64,000 nt of DNA, taken from the NCBI GenBank assembly GCA_017562135.1, contig QEYB01000882.1, positions 235,499 through 299,498 of the forward strand. Direction: 5' to 3'. Source of the DNA: Dipylidium caninum. Its lineage: Eukaryota; Platyhelminthes; Cestoda; Cyclophyllidea; Dipylidiidae. This document shows, piece by piece, positions 24,501 through 36,779 of this stretch (positions are counted from its first letter, which is position 1; every line of letters begins with the position of its first letter). The notes beneath the pieces are model-generated. The model did no database searches. It was not told where the DNA came from and worked only from the letters and a program-made list of their open reading frames with translations. A program made the position numbers and the translations under genes.

Positions 24501-27500
24501 GTATTTGTACATTAAGTAATAAAGGTAGAGACGAACATGCGCCAAGAAAACATGTGCTACGAGGCAAAAAATGTTGCCATAGAAACGAACAGAAATTTCC
24601 GGTAGACATTATATTATGTTAATAGGATGCATTTTATTCCATAGTTTATACTTTTAATTGCTGAACTACCTTCAGGTGAGCTTCCTTGAGAGCCTCCTCC
24701 TTTGTCGCAACAGAGGTATTCTGCGTCGCCTCCAAGGCGACGATGTGTTTGGCTTGCCGTTCCGAAAGTCTTTGTAACCTGACAATTTCACTTTTAAGCT
24801 CGTCCAACTCGAAGTTCTGGCAGAAATGAAATAAAAGCATAAGAATGTAAAAATAAGGAAAACCGATTAGGCTAAAATGGACTTACAGAGTCCAGAGGGA
24901 TACCTTCTATTTGCGTTGCCAGTTCAGCGATCTAAAATAAAGAAAAGCAGCGCATCGGATCGGAAGAGACAGAAAGTTGATAAAAAAAGAGTAAAAGTCA
25001 GTAAATGGATTGTTTAGTCTTGGCGAAAGGGCTGAGCACCTAATAGGACTGAACGGCATTTATCACCGTTACGAAATTAGACTAGAGTAAACCACTTGTA
25101 AACCTTCGAGTAGGCTTCTCTAAGCTCCGTATTCTCCATCTCAAATCCTGAAAACCTCCTTACTTCCTTTTGGGATGTCATGGTAGAAACCGATTTTGTA
25201 TCGAAAGTGGAGGCTTGAACTTCGCGTTCCAGGCGTCGAACATCATCTCGTGAATGCGATCGAAGCTCTGACAGCTGAGCTTCTGCTTCTCTATTCGCCT
25301 TCTTCTGTGGAGCAAAAATAAATTTCAGTTAATAATCCAATACAACTTGATTCAAGTAACGTAACATGTAGCTTACGGCAATATCAAGAGCATTTTGCAG
25401 TTGTGTCAGACGATCCTTCAAAACAACGTTTTGTTCCATTGCACGGCTCAAAGCAGTGCGTTCTGAGGTGGCGGTAGCTAGTACAGCCTCTCGATCAGCG
25501 ACCCGTGACTCGGCTAGTGATAACATCTCTGTCGTCTCGCTCAATCGTATTGATAACTCATTCACCTGTGGGAAAGAGAAAGCGGAAGAAGTGGATTAAA
25601 GTAGCTAAACCGCAATTTCTGCGTCATTGATAAGGATTTCGACAAAGTCCGCAGGGTCCATCCCAAAATTGACTTCCCGAAACTGCCGCAATGCAACAAT
25701 AATCAGAGAATAAAGTGCGAGAAACCTAAAAAGACATGTCCAATAAGAGCATAAATTAATGAACAGATCAAAAGAATCCATGGATCAAAATCGGATAGGT
25801 CGAATGAAAGGAAGTCGAGTGAAAAATTGAGAATGGGTCAAAAGGAGATACTGGTGAGGGTTGGATAAAAGCACCACAGGCATCAATGAAGTGACGAATA
25901 GATGGAGATGAGGAACAATTGAGTGAATCATAGAGTAACAACAAAACGAGTAAAAAAATCGGAAATTACTTTGTTTCTTAGAGCATCAGCCGTTGCCTCG
26001 AGTTCTTTATATAATGTCGACTTTTTTACTTCCGCTTCACTTGGGGCACACCCATTAAGCGGCGTGTTTAAAGCCTCGACTACGACTGCAGACTCCTTTA
26101 CATTGGCTGATTTTTGCAATGCCTCTTTCGTTCGTAAGCGCTCCACTTCGCTAACTAAAAAGCGCAAAAGTAGTGAATCAAAGCAATGGATCTGTTTAAA
26201 CATAAAAAACTACTTCATAATAATGAAAACTTTAATATCGAAAATATTCACCCGCTTCCGTGAGTTCGCCCTCTTTAACTGTCAGTTGGCGTCGCAGATC
26301 TTCTAAGGTTTGCTGTAAGCCTCCAGCCTTGGTATTAGATTTCTCCATTTGTGTGCGAAGATGTGCAACTTGCATCTCCATCTTAAAAGGGGAAAAACGA
26401 CTTAACTTAGTTAAAGACGAGAGTGCCCGAAATGAGACATTTCCCACGACAAAGAGTATTCAGAACAGAACGAGCTCAGATGAGAATAAAAAGAACTTTT
26501 TAAAATAAGAAATAGAGATGGTGAAAAGTATAATCGTTTTAAGGTTATGTAGAACATTGGAAATTATGTCCACTTTGAACATGGTTGGTCCTCCTCCTTT
26601 GCAACAATTGAGTTGTTACCCCGATTATCCATGAGGATAGCCTTCCTACCCCCTAAAGCACTAGTACTCCACTCAAATTAAAAAAACCTAACGTCGGATG
26701 CACTCCACTCAAATTAAAAAAACCTAACGTCGGATGCTTTCATAGAAACATGTTAAATAAATAGAACGGCATCTAAATAATGAATATCTTTATTCAAGAA
26801 TTATCCTACTTTTATTGGTGCCAGGGATTACATAGTCTGATAAAACAGGGACCTCATATAGAAGGCCCCATTTAGATTCAATCTTCTAAGGCACGGTAGA
26901 GGACTAAAATAATCAGGAGGGCGCGAATTAATTAACCAATAAGAGTAGGATTGTGATTACTTTAAACTAGTGTACCCGATGAGATGGGGATATCAGTGAG
27001 ATTTTATCAATATATGGAACGATATATCAGTGGGAGCAAATGCTCTGCAAGACGCCTTACGTCAGCCACGTAGGCCTTGTATTGCGACTCCAAACGGGCC
27101 TTTTCTGCTGAAATGTGAACTTCCGAAGTTTCCAGGTCGTGAATACGCGAACGAAGAGATTCGCAGCTGGTACAAGGCGCTTTAGAGGCCAGTTTTGAAT
27201 CGACCAAGGCCGCCGCTGGAGTACCGGGTTTGGGAGTTTGCCCTCCTCCCGATTTTGAAAAGGCCTGCGATGGTTTTAAATTCGCAGAAGAAACTTATTT
27301 ATTACTGTTTTTGTGTCGCTCAAACCGACAAATGAATAAAATAATTTGAGACAGTATCTCACCTTAGTAACTTCTAATTGCCTACGCAGATCTTCATTTG
27401 CAAGTGCAACTCGTTTAATCTCGGCCTCCAGACAAGCACGCCTCTCTTCATGATTTTTCAACTCTACTTCGAGGCTTTTCCGAAGATCCTTTTCCTTCTT

Positions 27501-30500
27501 CGCCTCAACTCGCCACTGTTCTAGCTAAAAGGATAATGAAAGAATAAGAGTATTTAACGTTAGCAAGGATACATATCCAATGCAGGTATGCACGAGGGAA
27601 GGACGGAACAATTATCATGTCACATTTTAAGCTACAAATACCAATCACGATGTTTTAAATCAGTGATTCGAGGGTTTTGCCAATTCCGTCTGCACACTCA
27701 AACCACATAATACATGCCCCCGCAAGATGGGCAGAATTCAATACTCGAGATCAGATGACTATTTTGTACGAGTACGAAGGGGATTAATTGTAGTAGACCA
27801 CTACTCAAAAACGAAAGTAATTTTCTTCGGCCACAATCAACCTGTATTCATTCTCTATTCTCTATTTGAATTTGATGCCTAAACATGATTACACACACAA
27901 AAAAACATGAAACACAGTTCATATATCTCAAAGAATAAATAAACTGTGAAACACAAAAAATACCCTCGAAAGTACATACCTGGCGCAGTGCTTCAATCTT
28001 AGCTGCCTCGTTGTGGGCGGAAGAACTGTTAGCGAGTTGCAGTGCATCTTCCGCAGCCCTCAACTTATTACAAGCTTCATTACGACTGGCTATTAATAAC
28101 TGCACCTCCCGAGACCGAGTCTCCGCCGCCCGCTCGAGGTGCGCTAGTTTCGCCTCAAGTTCCGTCTTTTCCGCTACCAGAGCTCCAACTGTCTGAGAGT
28201 GCGCTCGTACCTGCCAAAAGAATGAAAGTAGAGTAAATGACTATTAGGATTGAGTGAAATTACACCACACACACCCACTCCTCTCCTTAGTCCCGATAGC
28301 ATCCTTTCACGACGGGTCAAGAACATGAAAAAATGGCCAATTGTAGAAGAATCGGCTTGCTTGCATCTAGAATAGCGCAAGTTTCGACTGCTGAAAACGA
28401 ACAACCTTACTAAATAATCATAAGACAAGATTTGATTTTACTCTTTCCGTGGATAGTAGTGGATATTGCTTCAAATATGTACTCTCTTTACTCCTAAAAC
28501 AGTTAAGAAAGGGTAATACAATGCTTCGCTGTTCGATTAATCTATAGAAAAATGTTCAAGGTCAAATAAAATCAAAAATAACTACCACATTTACCTACCT
28601 GGTCCCTCGCCTTAGCTAACTCTCGTTGCGTGGAGACCTCAAGGTTACGTTTCTCCTCATCCGTAGAGAGTTGCAGTCGGTGTAGCTGATCGCGTAGCGA
28701 CTCCATCTTGGCCAGTGATCTGTCATATGTCTCGTTTCGTTGCTCCAATAGTGCTGCGAGCTCCACATTCCGTTGCTTAATAAGTAACAGGCGTAGATTA
28801 ACCCCCACAATCAGCTCACTTTACCCAACTCTCATCTCCCTCCTTTCCGATTGCATCATTGCAACATACTCGAAAAGAACCAGCCTACTACAGTAGTGGC
28901 AGTAGTGAATAACTCAATTTGGGCATATAGAAAGTGTTATGAGTAGCCATAACGACGAAGAGTTATGTCAGGTAGAAAGCATGGTAAAGTGCACTCAAAA
29001 AGAAACCCTGCATTACGTTGCCATGTCAAAAAAGGAAAAAAAAGACCAGAAAATTTATCCTATACGAAGAAACCTTAGATAGCTCGACAAAAATAGGAAG
29101 GAAGAAATTCGATGTGGTCGAAGACTCTTTTATCACATTTATTGTGAACTAATACACGCTATGGAATTAAAGTGTGGCAAGCCCACATAAATCAGGAGGA
29201 AAGACTCTAAATGGGGCTTCAGTGGACAATACACCAATAAGTCCTAACTTGTTCGTGTCGTTAGAAGCGCTTTCTAATGAAATTTCGACAACACCTCAAT
29301 AGCATTTTAATCGGAAAATATTGATTAAACAACAAAATTCTGCATAACAGTGAGTTAAAGTTAATAGAAGTAAAAAGCCATTAACGGAATTCCTATATGA
29401 TGAGGACAAAGTGAAACCTTCCGGCTTGTAAAGAGCAGTCCCCTCGTACGTGACAACTGTCATTTACGCATTGATGAAATCATTCCAAAAGCGTAGTTAG
29501 AAGTTATAAAGTAAAGATTTGTGGACACAAAGAAACGATAATGCAACAGGATTCATCAACTTGTTAATAGCCATCCTTGCCCGGTTTCGTGGTGTTTTAT
29601 TCATATTTATTATATAAATAATATCAAATGTGGCAAATAAGATAATATTGCCTTTTATCTAGTCCGAGAAAAGGTGTACAACGCGGGAATGGATTCGAGG
29701 ATGTGAATAAGAAAACATCACAAATAAAATATCCGCTAATAGTGGGCATGATCATCTTTTAAAAGAAATTGACACCGTCAAGATATCAAAATTTGTGTTG
29801 CTAGAATTAAGGCTTTTAGATAGAACAGAAATCTGCAGATGTAATGGTTGTATTCACAAGAAACTCGATTAATCATGCACGCTAACAATACCACTAACAC
29901 CCACTTTTGCGAATTAGGATTGAACAAACTCGTAAGGCGTAAATCGCCAATGGACCGCACCAAATAGAACTTAGGCTACGCAGTTGAGGAGAGAAAACGG
30001 GTTGACAATCGAACATCCAGCATAATGAAAGACTACATTAGCAACCAAGTGACAGCATAACTTTGCCGTCCTCCAAGTGCCTTGATCCATCATTCAGGAA
30101 ATAAAATGTACTGAAGTGTCCAGCAACAAAATACACTTCTGCAATAGAGTAAAACAATATAAGATTCATTCAATAAGTCGACAACTTCCTTAAACTACAA
30201 CATATGTATATATCAGGGCAAAACAAATAAAACTTTTTAAAATTAACAGAAATGTCATCTCAGCATCCAAAATTCGCTCCTAAGTAACAATAGAGTCGGG
30301 CCACTTGAACCCTTACCACCAGCTAAAAACTCGTTAAAAACAACCCAATAATATCCTTTACTACTAATGACGATCATCAGAAGTGAGTTAAAGAACCAAA
30401 TGACAAAACGTTTCCTTTTAGAATAAGAGGATCAAATCGAGTTACCCGATACAACAGTCATCCGGGATGAGGTTAAGTAGAGTAGTAGGTGTAATGCCGA

Positions 30501-31756
30501 CAAGTGAATTAACTCAATGCTGTTTCTAGCGACAGTACAGCAGCAAATAACAAAACCGCACATATATTACCAAGTTAAACCGTACAAGTTAGTTTTCTCT
30601 AGCACTCCCAAGAATAATCTGTTCCTCGTTCTTAAGTGCAAGAAAAAAAACCTAAACCAAAAAAATGCAGGTAAAAAATCAACATATATAAATTTATGTC
30701 CTTATAAATCTCAGACAGCGTAAAAACAATCACCTGTGGCTAAAAACAAATACGAGACGACAATAATTTGTCCGCTCCCAGTAACAAAAAAACTTGCCTG
30801 CAATTCTCGAATCAGAATGGAGCTGGCAGAAGGCATGGAGTTAGGATTTCCTCGCCAGCTGTTAGGAAGAGAGAGATGAGATGTGGATTTCAACGCAACA
30901 TTGTCACCATTTTCTTCACAAGAAATGAGGGACAGAGTGGTAGTGGTTTCAGAGGGCGTATGGCGGTAGGGCGGTGCGCTGCTGAAATTCGTTGATAGCA
31001 TTTGATTTAATCCTTGGGAAATTTGCGCTACCATCTCTGTGGCTGCTGTTGTGCTACGGAAAAAACAAAAGCCGGCCTTCAAAAAATACAGAAAACCGGG
31101 AAGCATTCATCAGTGAGCGACTCACACTCCATGAGGAACACTTGCAGATTCTTCCGTCAAATGGTTTCTAAAAAATTGATACCTTAAAGTATAATGACCT
31201 TACGAGTATTGAAACTGTGTGGCATTAGACTGAAAAGGATAAGTTGCGAGAGGTCCATGTAAACGGTTCTGAACGGGAGGAGACGTCGCATCTTGAGGGG
31301 TAATTACAGTAGCCTCATCCATAGTACATTGAATGTGGTTTAAGGCAGCAACCGCATTGACTCCATGGGGTAAATCGTTAATGCTGAAAGGCAATCACGA
31401 AAGATTTGTTGACTTACCATTTATTCACGAGTGGGTAATGAACTGGGGGGGCCTAAAAATGTATTTGTTATTTTCGGAAGTGCTAGGAACGAAAAAGCTG
31501 ATATCATAACATAGATTTGAACAAGTATTAAGAAAAAGACCACTGACTCATTAACATGAACCAAATTAACCTCATTCAAATCCTGGTTAGCAAGGACTTT
31601 TTCTGGGGTGGAAGGTGAAGAATCGGAAACAGGCTTCCCCCGTTTATTTGCCGAACGAAACTGCTGAAGCTGTTTATGAAACGAAAAATAAGAACAAAGA
31701 GAAGGCACCTTCCGCCTTGCATTTTCCAACCGTTCCTCCTTGGACAGCTGTATCAT
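21567..31756 (-). CDS. GOLGA2: Golgin subfamily A member 2 (GM130), cis-Golgi matrix protein
   Basis: 22 exons in transcript order: 31756-31709, 31669-31571, 31452-31418, 31383-31204, 31053-30798, 28775-28599, 28210-27980, 27524-27363, 27264-27061, 26381-26252, 26154-25970, 25565-25377, 25304-25104, 24931-24887, 24816-24670, 23302-23174, 22998-22954, 22873-22751, 22467-22357, 22246-22082, 22007-21866, 21826-21567. Phases agree throughout; about 1087 aa (human about 1000). GM130 is a long coiled coil that tethers vesicles at the cis-Golgi, binding p115 at its basic N-terminus and GRASP65 at its C-terminus. The N-terminus has ENARRK..LQQFRSANKR, like the p115-binding region. Diagnostic matches to human are VRAHSQTVGALVAEKTELE (exon 7), ALSRAMEQNVVLKDRLTQLQ (exon 12), STIGEYITMFAHRRQLL (exon 20) and RLVNDRNELR (exon 21). 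The tail CPHCDCCSGSLLVV ends hydrophobic, as a PDZ ligand would. Intron 5 starts with GC. Exons 13-15 and 16-18 are duplicates. One further small exon may be missing in the 2-kb intron 5. Confidence 0.85.
22751..25304 (-). repeat. tandem duplication of a three-exon block inside GM130
   Basis: Exons 13-14-15 (201, 45 and 147 nt) recur as exons 16-17-18 (129, 45 and 123 nt). The pairs read ELREAYSK / EKALSAAHSK, IAELATQIEGIPLDS / IAELEKEIAGLRQNP, and LQRLSERQAKHIVALE / LRSLSERQARHIITLE. Intron phase is 0 throughout in both blocks. A decayed third copy sits between them at 23792-24000. Confidence 0.75.
23792..24000 (-). pseudogene. decayed third copy of the duplicated GM130 exon block (or a cassette exon)
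   Basis: On the minus strand 23833-23792 reads EMAELSWETISHRE. It is flanked by TTAG and GTGAAC, which are usable splice sites, and its 42 nt keep phase 0. It resembles exons 14 and 17. Just upstream, an open stretch ending NVSLNAALESR resembles the end of exon 13 but runs straight into a TAG with no donor. No exon-15-like copy follows. It is read here as a relic, but the 42-nt piece could still be spliced in as an alternative exon. Confidence 0.4.
26666..26737. repeat. perfect tandem duplication, 2 x 36 bp
   Basis: Positions 26666-26701 are repeated exactly at 26702-26737, within intron 9 of GM130. Each unit contains a CACTCAAATTAAAAAAACC core. The lack of any mismatch points to a recent event. 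Confidence 0.9.
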
Positions 31757-32097
31757 ACTTGGACTAGGCGGGTTGGCGCGAGCGTGGTAAAACAAGCTAA
31801 GGTACGACATAATATCATCACCTTCAAATAATAACAGCCAAACCGAGACCATGGGGCGAAAACCACACAATAAATCGTCGAAAACCGCCCCCCAGACGCT
31901 CCGCCAAAGATAACCACCAAAAACCAGAACCGTCAACACTAAGACCCCCACAAACTGACGCAACCAACTATCACTCAAGCCTCTTACTAACACAGACAAT
32001 AGGGGACAATCCGAAAGGGAGCAAAAGTACAGAAGCGGAAACTGGGACAGAAGAACCAGACAAAAAAGACCTAGGCACAGATGCACTTCTCAGAATG
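31757..32097. other. short spacer between PSMD1 and GM130 (same strand)
   Basis: 341 bp separate the PSMD1 stop from the GM130 start. I see no AATAAA on the minus strand here, so the PSMD1 poly(A) signal is either variant or lies further on. The spacer must hold the PSMD1 3' UTR and the GM130 leader. A possible acceptor (CCTTAG, minus strand) lies about 50 nt before the GM130 ATG. Confidence 0.5.
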
Positions 32098-35000
32098 TCA
32101 GTCAGAAGGCCTTTTGTTCTGACGCTTCGCAATCATCTCATCCACATCCGAACTCTCCTCCTCCTCTTCTTCCTCCTGATGCACAAGAGGATCTGCATCC
32201 ATAGGCTCGGCAACAGGCTGTCCCTGACTCTGAGTCGTCGCAGTAACTTCTCCACTTCCAGCTGTGGCTGTAGCCGTAGTTGTGGTGTTAGTTGTCCCAG
32301 TGGCTGACGCGGCAGCAGTGGTCGCGTCCGGAACCGCATCATCCTCCGTCCATACAAAGGATTCAGGAGGTGGTGGTTCGTGCTGCTGCTGTTGTTGCGT
32401 CGTTGTCGATGCACTGGTAGTAGCAGATCCACCGCCGGACTTCGACCCCAAACCACGATGTCCACGTGGTCTCGCCTCGTAATCCTCCGCATCTTCATCC
32501 ATCATTGCTTCGTCAACATCCACATCATCCACATCATCATCATCCTCCGACATGGAACCCCCTTCATCATCCTCGTCTTCGTCTTCCACATCATCGTCCT
32601 CATCATCCTCATCCACATCGTCCTCATCCTCATCTTCGTCGTCATCACCTTCCAAAAGAGCACCAACTGTAGATGCGTGAACGGGCTGATCAGAGGCAAC
32701 TCCTTCAGCGAATCCTGAGGAACCTCCATGCCCTTGGTCGTCCGTACCGCCAGCTCCACTACCACCCGATTTGGCACTGCCTTTCGTACTCCGACCAGAA
32801 ACTCCAGGGCCGTGAGGCTGAACAGCTTCCACAAGAATTTCTTTTTCCTCAGGCCTTCGGTCGTGGAAAAGAAGGATTCCGGCCTGGGTGATTGGCTTTA
32901 TAGAGTAGTAGCGGCAGTCTTCTGGCAGCGAGATCACTCTTTGCTGAGCGCGTAAAACACGAGCTGGATTTGAGAGCATAGAGAAAGAAGGCTCCTAAAA
33001 CAACAAAAAAAAATGTGTGAACCAAATTCAACCATTTTAGTAAGAAAGTCACACCTTTTCGTCCTTTTCCTTCTTTCCAGTGCCAGTGACAATTGAGACC
33101 GAAGTAGGTTGGTTGTCGCTAATGGAAAAAAGTTTAATGGGTTACCAAATTCGAAAAAAATGATGTATTTTGAAGTCCATCCCAACAAACTCACATATCC
33201 ATCTTCACTACAGGTGCCGGGTCACTAGCAGCGGGTTTTTTCTTTTCTAACTCTTTTTTCTTGTGCTTCGCCGTGATACTGAGAATGGCAGCCTCTACTT
33301 TCTCTTTCTTCTTCTCCTTTTCAATCTCTGTGGAAAGTAAATTTAAAACAGCCGTCTGCGACATCACGCAAATGATATGCGTAAAACAAATCCAAAAAAC
33401 TGCTTACGTAGAGGTGGTGGGTACGCAAACATCGATGGCTTGGCATTCGACTTGAACTGCATTTGCGGCATTTGGAGATCTTTGTTCAATGCGATGATTG
33501 CAGTAGGTGAAAAGGCCAAACTGATGAAATTAGTCAAGGGATACCAAAACCAAAAGTTTTGGAAAACAAGTAATCCAACGGCAGCAACCATATTGGTATT
33601 ACCCGTACGGGTCTGCAGTGAAATGGTCATATTGCAACCACCGGCATCCAAAATTCCACAAGCTAAAATAGCGCCGAATTTGGCCAACAAGTCCTCATGA
33701 CGATCGGATATAATTTTAAGACATCTCTCTCGAAATTCGGAAGATTTAGGACATGAAACGGCATTCTGTTGCATAAGAACCATTGCCATTGCAATCAGCG
33801 CACCCTGCCGCACGAAATGAACAGTTCCATCGAGAAGCTGCTCAAGTAGGGAGATAGCCTCCTTATTAGCGGTTCCAGCGCAGGCAATGCCAAGAGCCAT
33901 GGCAGCGCCGTACCGAAGGTGTGGATGGTAGGATTCGGCCAGAAGCGAGACCAGTGAGGGGACTTTGTCCGCATCCCTTAAGGTGCAAAACAAATAGTAA
34001 GAAATATAATTATATTATGACTAAGCGGAAATGGACTTACTTAAACATGATGAAACCTAGAGCGGTAAGAGCCCACCGGCGAACATCATCGTTAGTGTCG
34101 CTGACAGCAGCATGGAGAAGTTTTTCAATTGCTGAGTTGCTGTTTGTACCACAATAAGCCATGGCAATAGTGGCCATTCCACACCACCTCAAGATAGGAT
34201 CGGTCTCTTGGATAAGGTTGCCAATTAATTCATCTGCTTCCTCACGCTTGTCATACATGATAAGCGCGATACCCAAAGCGATTCCGCGCATTATCTTCTC
34301 ATGCGAGGTGTCCACCGTATAGCTCAGAAGATCGTTAACCGCTGTGGTGGATCCAGTTCCCAGCATTATTAAACCCATAGCCAAACCAGCAGCCTCTCCT
34401 GCAATGAGATTTAAATCCAAATCTAGGTTTACGATTGTATCAATGACGTGTCAGACTACCTCAAGTTAATATTACTAATACAAATACACAGATCCCAGTT
34501 CAGCGGACCCGAACTTTCAGACAGTCAAGAACATTAATGAAGATCTAGAACGACCAAGAGGAAATAGCTGCTACAAACTATATGAAATAAACGAAAAAAG
34601 ATTAAAATAGACGGTGATAAAAAAATTTGGGACGAAACCACAAACTGAGATTAGCCAGAGGTAAACTAACCAGTAATAGCATCATCCTGAAATAAATGTT
34701 GCTTAATCTGCTCATAGATATCTTCACGTCCAGTTCCCATGGCAGCCAAACCAAGACCAAGGCAAGCGCCGTGACGTACTGGCTCCGCAATCGCCTCCTT
34801 GCATTGCGTTAACAGATAGTCTAAATAAGAACAAAGAAATATCAAAGTTTCACCCACTTCTAAAATATAAAACAATCTAAGCCCGACTCCTACTAGTCAT
34901 CGTCCCACCGTGGTTGGCGTGAATGAGGCCCAAGGCATAAAGGCCGCCTCCTTCAGTATAGACACTACTGGATGATCCACTAGAATCTTTTGGAAGGTAA

Positions 35001-36637
35001 GCCGACATAAGACGAAGCGCTTCCTTCTCATTTCCTAATCAGAAAAAGAACGAAGTTGGCGAATTCCTGAAATAATGGCAAACACAAACTAGGAGTAATT
35101 ACCGCGATGTATGACACCAAGAGTAGCAGTAGCCGTAAACTTAGCCCAATTGACGGCTTTACCCAACCACGTGAGATGGTCACGAAGAAACTGGTCTGAC
35201 GTTGTTCCGCAATGCATCAGACTGTTGGCAATCACAGTTGCATTATGCGTAACTGAATTACGGACATCCTCTTTAATTCTCTCCAGAAGACGCAAGTCGG
35301 CCTTGTTGTTTCGAATAAGGAATTGGAGGTGTAGTTCAATTACCTGACAATAAAACCACAATTAAGCCATCCAACAACGCAAAATAACACCAAAACAACA
35401 AGGAGCTCAAATTACCTTGTCTCCTGAAAGGATGCTTTTCAGCAATTCAAGGCGCTTTTTAACGACCCTTTCCTCATGTGAAAAATCTGATTTCATTCCT
35501 TCATCGGAAAGAAGCTCGAGTTGACCCGATTCACCAGTTGCTCCATCCTCAGGCTGCTTCAAATCTCCGACCTCATCTCCAATAGGTTTGGGACGCTCCA
35601 TTAAATGCCCGATCTTCTCGCTGTGTGATAGAGAGTCAGTTACTCGGTGCAAAAACTGTTGCGTGGCATTTTCGTAAAGATCAAAGCCAATTTGATAAGC
35701 TGTGACAGCTGCTTCCTCAGACAACAAAACCAGGTTTTCAAGGGCATCAGCTGTAGCCTACAGACACAATGATGGGGTTGAATTTTTGACAAACAATATT
35801 TACTTTGGGGTTGTCCATGAGAACGAGACATTGACAAACGTGAACTGAGTCCGCAGGAGTAGGGTTCTTGCTGTAGATACGAACAAGAATTCCCAACAAA
35901 TTATTGCGCAGTTTAACACTGTCTACCAGCGAAAGAACTACTTTTAGCGCGTAACGCAACATGTCTTCGCGATCCTCAGCCAGAGTAATGGCCTGCTCAA
36001 AAATATCTTCCCTGAAACAATTAAACTGGTTATTTCTAAGATACCTCCTTGTCTCTATTGCAATGCCAAGTGCTTGTTTGTATTGTTTATGCGCAAAGCA
36101 CTTGGCGAACATCCGATTGACGACAGCTTCAAGTTGAAAGTAGGTACTGCCGTCACCAACTGACCACTTCCTACCGCTGGATTTCAAATCCTTTGCAGAA
36201 AGTTTATGGCCTGGATCATTTTCCTCCTCAGCTCGTATACATGTGTATTTATCAATGCATTTAGCTAAACACATAACGCATATCATAACGAAGCATACTA
36301 ATCATCGTCCTAACGTATTCAGATCTCGCATTTGGATCAAACAGTTCTTCCGCACAGAGAGCAAAATGAAGCGCGTCATCGTATTCCCCAAGGTTAAAGT
36401 AAACTCTTGATGCAAGAAGAGCAGCCGCTTTGTGATAGGCAAAAGTATTATCCTCATAAAGAATTTCTATTTTATCAACAGACTCGGATATTTCGGCCCA
36501 AAACTCGTCCACCAGATCGGTTAAACGTTTCAGAGCAAAGGCCTACAAGGTTAAGGAACATTTCGCGGAAATACTTTGATATCCTGCCTTTCATCATCTA
36601 GCAAAGAAATGAAGCCAGCTGCTGAGGTTAGCGCCAT
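32098..36637 (-). CDS. PSMD1: 26S proteasome non-ATPase regulatory subunit 1 (Rpn2/S1) with a greatly extended acidic C-terminus
   Basis: 13 exons: 36637-36575, 36542-36299, 36264-36045, 36011-35804, 35757-35416, 35343-35103, 35034-34894, 34820-34671, 34398-34041, 33976-33408, 33327-33195, 33118-33055, 32994-32098. Phases agree; about 1209 aa (human 953). Rpn2 is the large scaffold of the 19S base and holds the ubiquitin receptor Rpn13. Clear matches are [49 protein letters not shown], the proteasome/cyclosome repeats ([39 protein letters not shown]), and KFGAILA.GILDAGG. The conserved core ends at NPARVL...LPEDCRY...VEAVQPHGP (about residue 974). After it come about 235 low-complexity residues: a Gly/Ser stretch, a nearly pure Asp/Glu run (1027-1084), Thr/Ala/Gln runs, [13 protein letters not shown] (1118-1130), and 79 more. 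Introns 2 and 3 are only 34 and 33 nt. Confidence 0.95.
32476..32649 (-). repeat. Asp/Glu-coding trinucleotide low-complexity tract in PSMD1
   Basis: About 58 codons, mostly GAT, GAC, GAG and GAA, encode an almost unbroken acidic run. On the + strand it appears as imperfect CATCATC/CTCATC-type repeats. Codons are mixed, which argues for an old, selected acidic stretch rather than fresh slippage. Confidence 0.85.
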
Positions 36638-36689
36638 ACCAAATTGTGGGGCGTTGGCCCCCTACCAACTCACGCGAAGTGCTCGACAT
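36594..36689 (-). promoter_or_regulatory. upstream ORF overlapping the PSMD1 start codon
   Basis: An ATG at 36689-36687, 52 nt before the PSMD1 ATG and out of frame with it, opens a 31-codon frame that ends past the PSMD1 start. If it is in the mRNA it would compete for initiation. If the leader is removed by trans-splicing nearer the ATG, it would not matter. Confidence 0.35.
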
Positions 36690-36773
36690 GATTTTATCAG
36701 AGGTAATAAGTCATGCTTGACGTATTATCATTTGTGACATTATAACTACTATGCAAACAAATAAATAAATTTT

Positions 36774-36779
36774 TTTATT
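36774..36779 (-). terminator. poly(A) signal of the uL30m-like gene
   Basis: AATAAA on the minus strand, 137 nt past the stop codon of the small gene at 36917-37431 and 137 nt before the PSMD1 start. It implies the two genes can be cleaved apart within the short spacer. Confidence 0.45.

Noticed and set aside
28826..28890. Possible extra GM130 exon on the - strand (FEYVAMMQSERREM)
   Set aside because: It looks coiled-coil-like, but no donor/acceptor pair keeps phase with exon 6, and the chosen exon 5 to 6 junction already fits. It is left out until transcripts are seen.
31421..32086. 221-codon open frame on the - strand
   Set aside because: It reads through GM130 exons 1-2 and their introns. 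The upstream half is hydrophobic low-complexity sequence in the PSMD1-GM130 spacer with no family match.
32264..32834. Several open frames overlapping the PSMD1 tail on both strands (Ala/Val-rich, His/Pro-rich, Arg/Met-rich)
   Set aside because: They are shadows of the repetitive Asp/Glu/Thr codons of PSMD1 exon 13.
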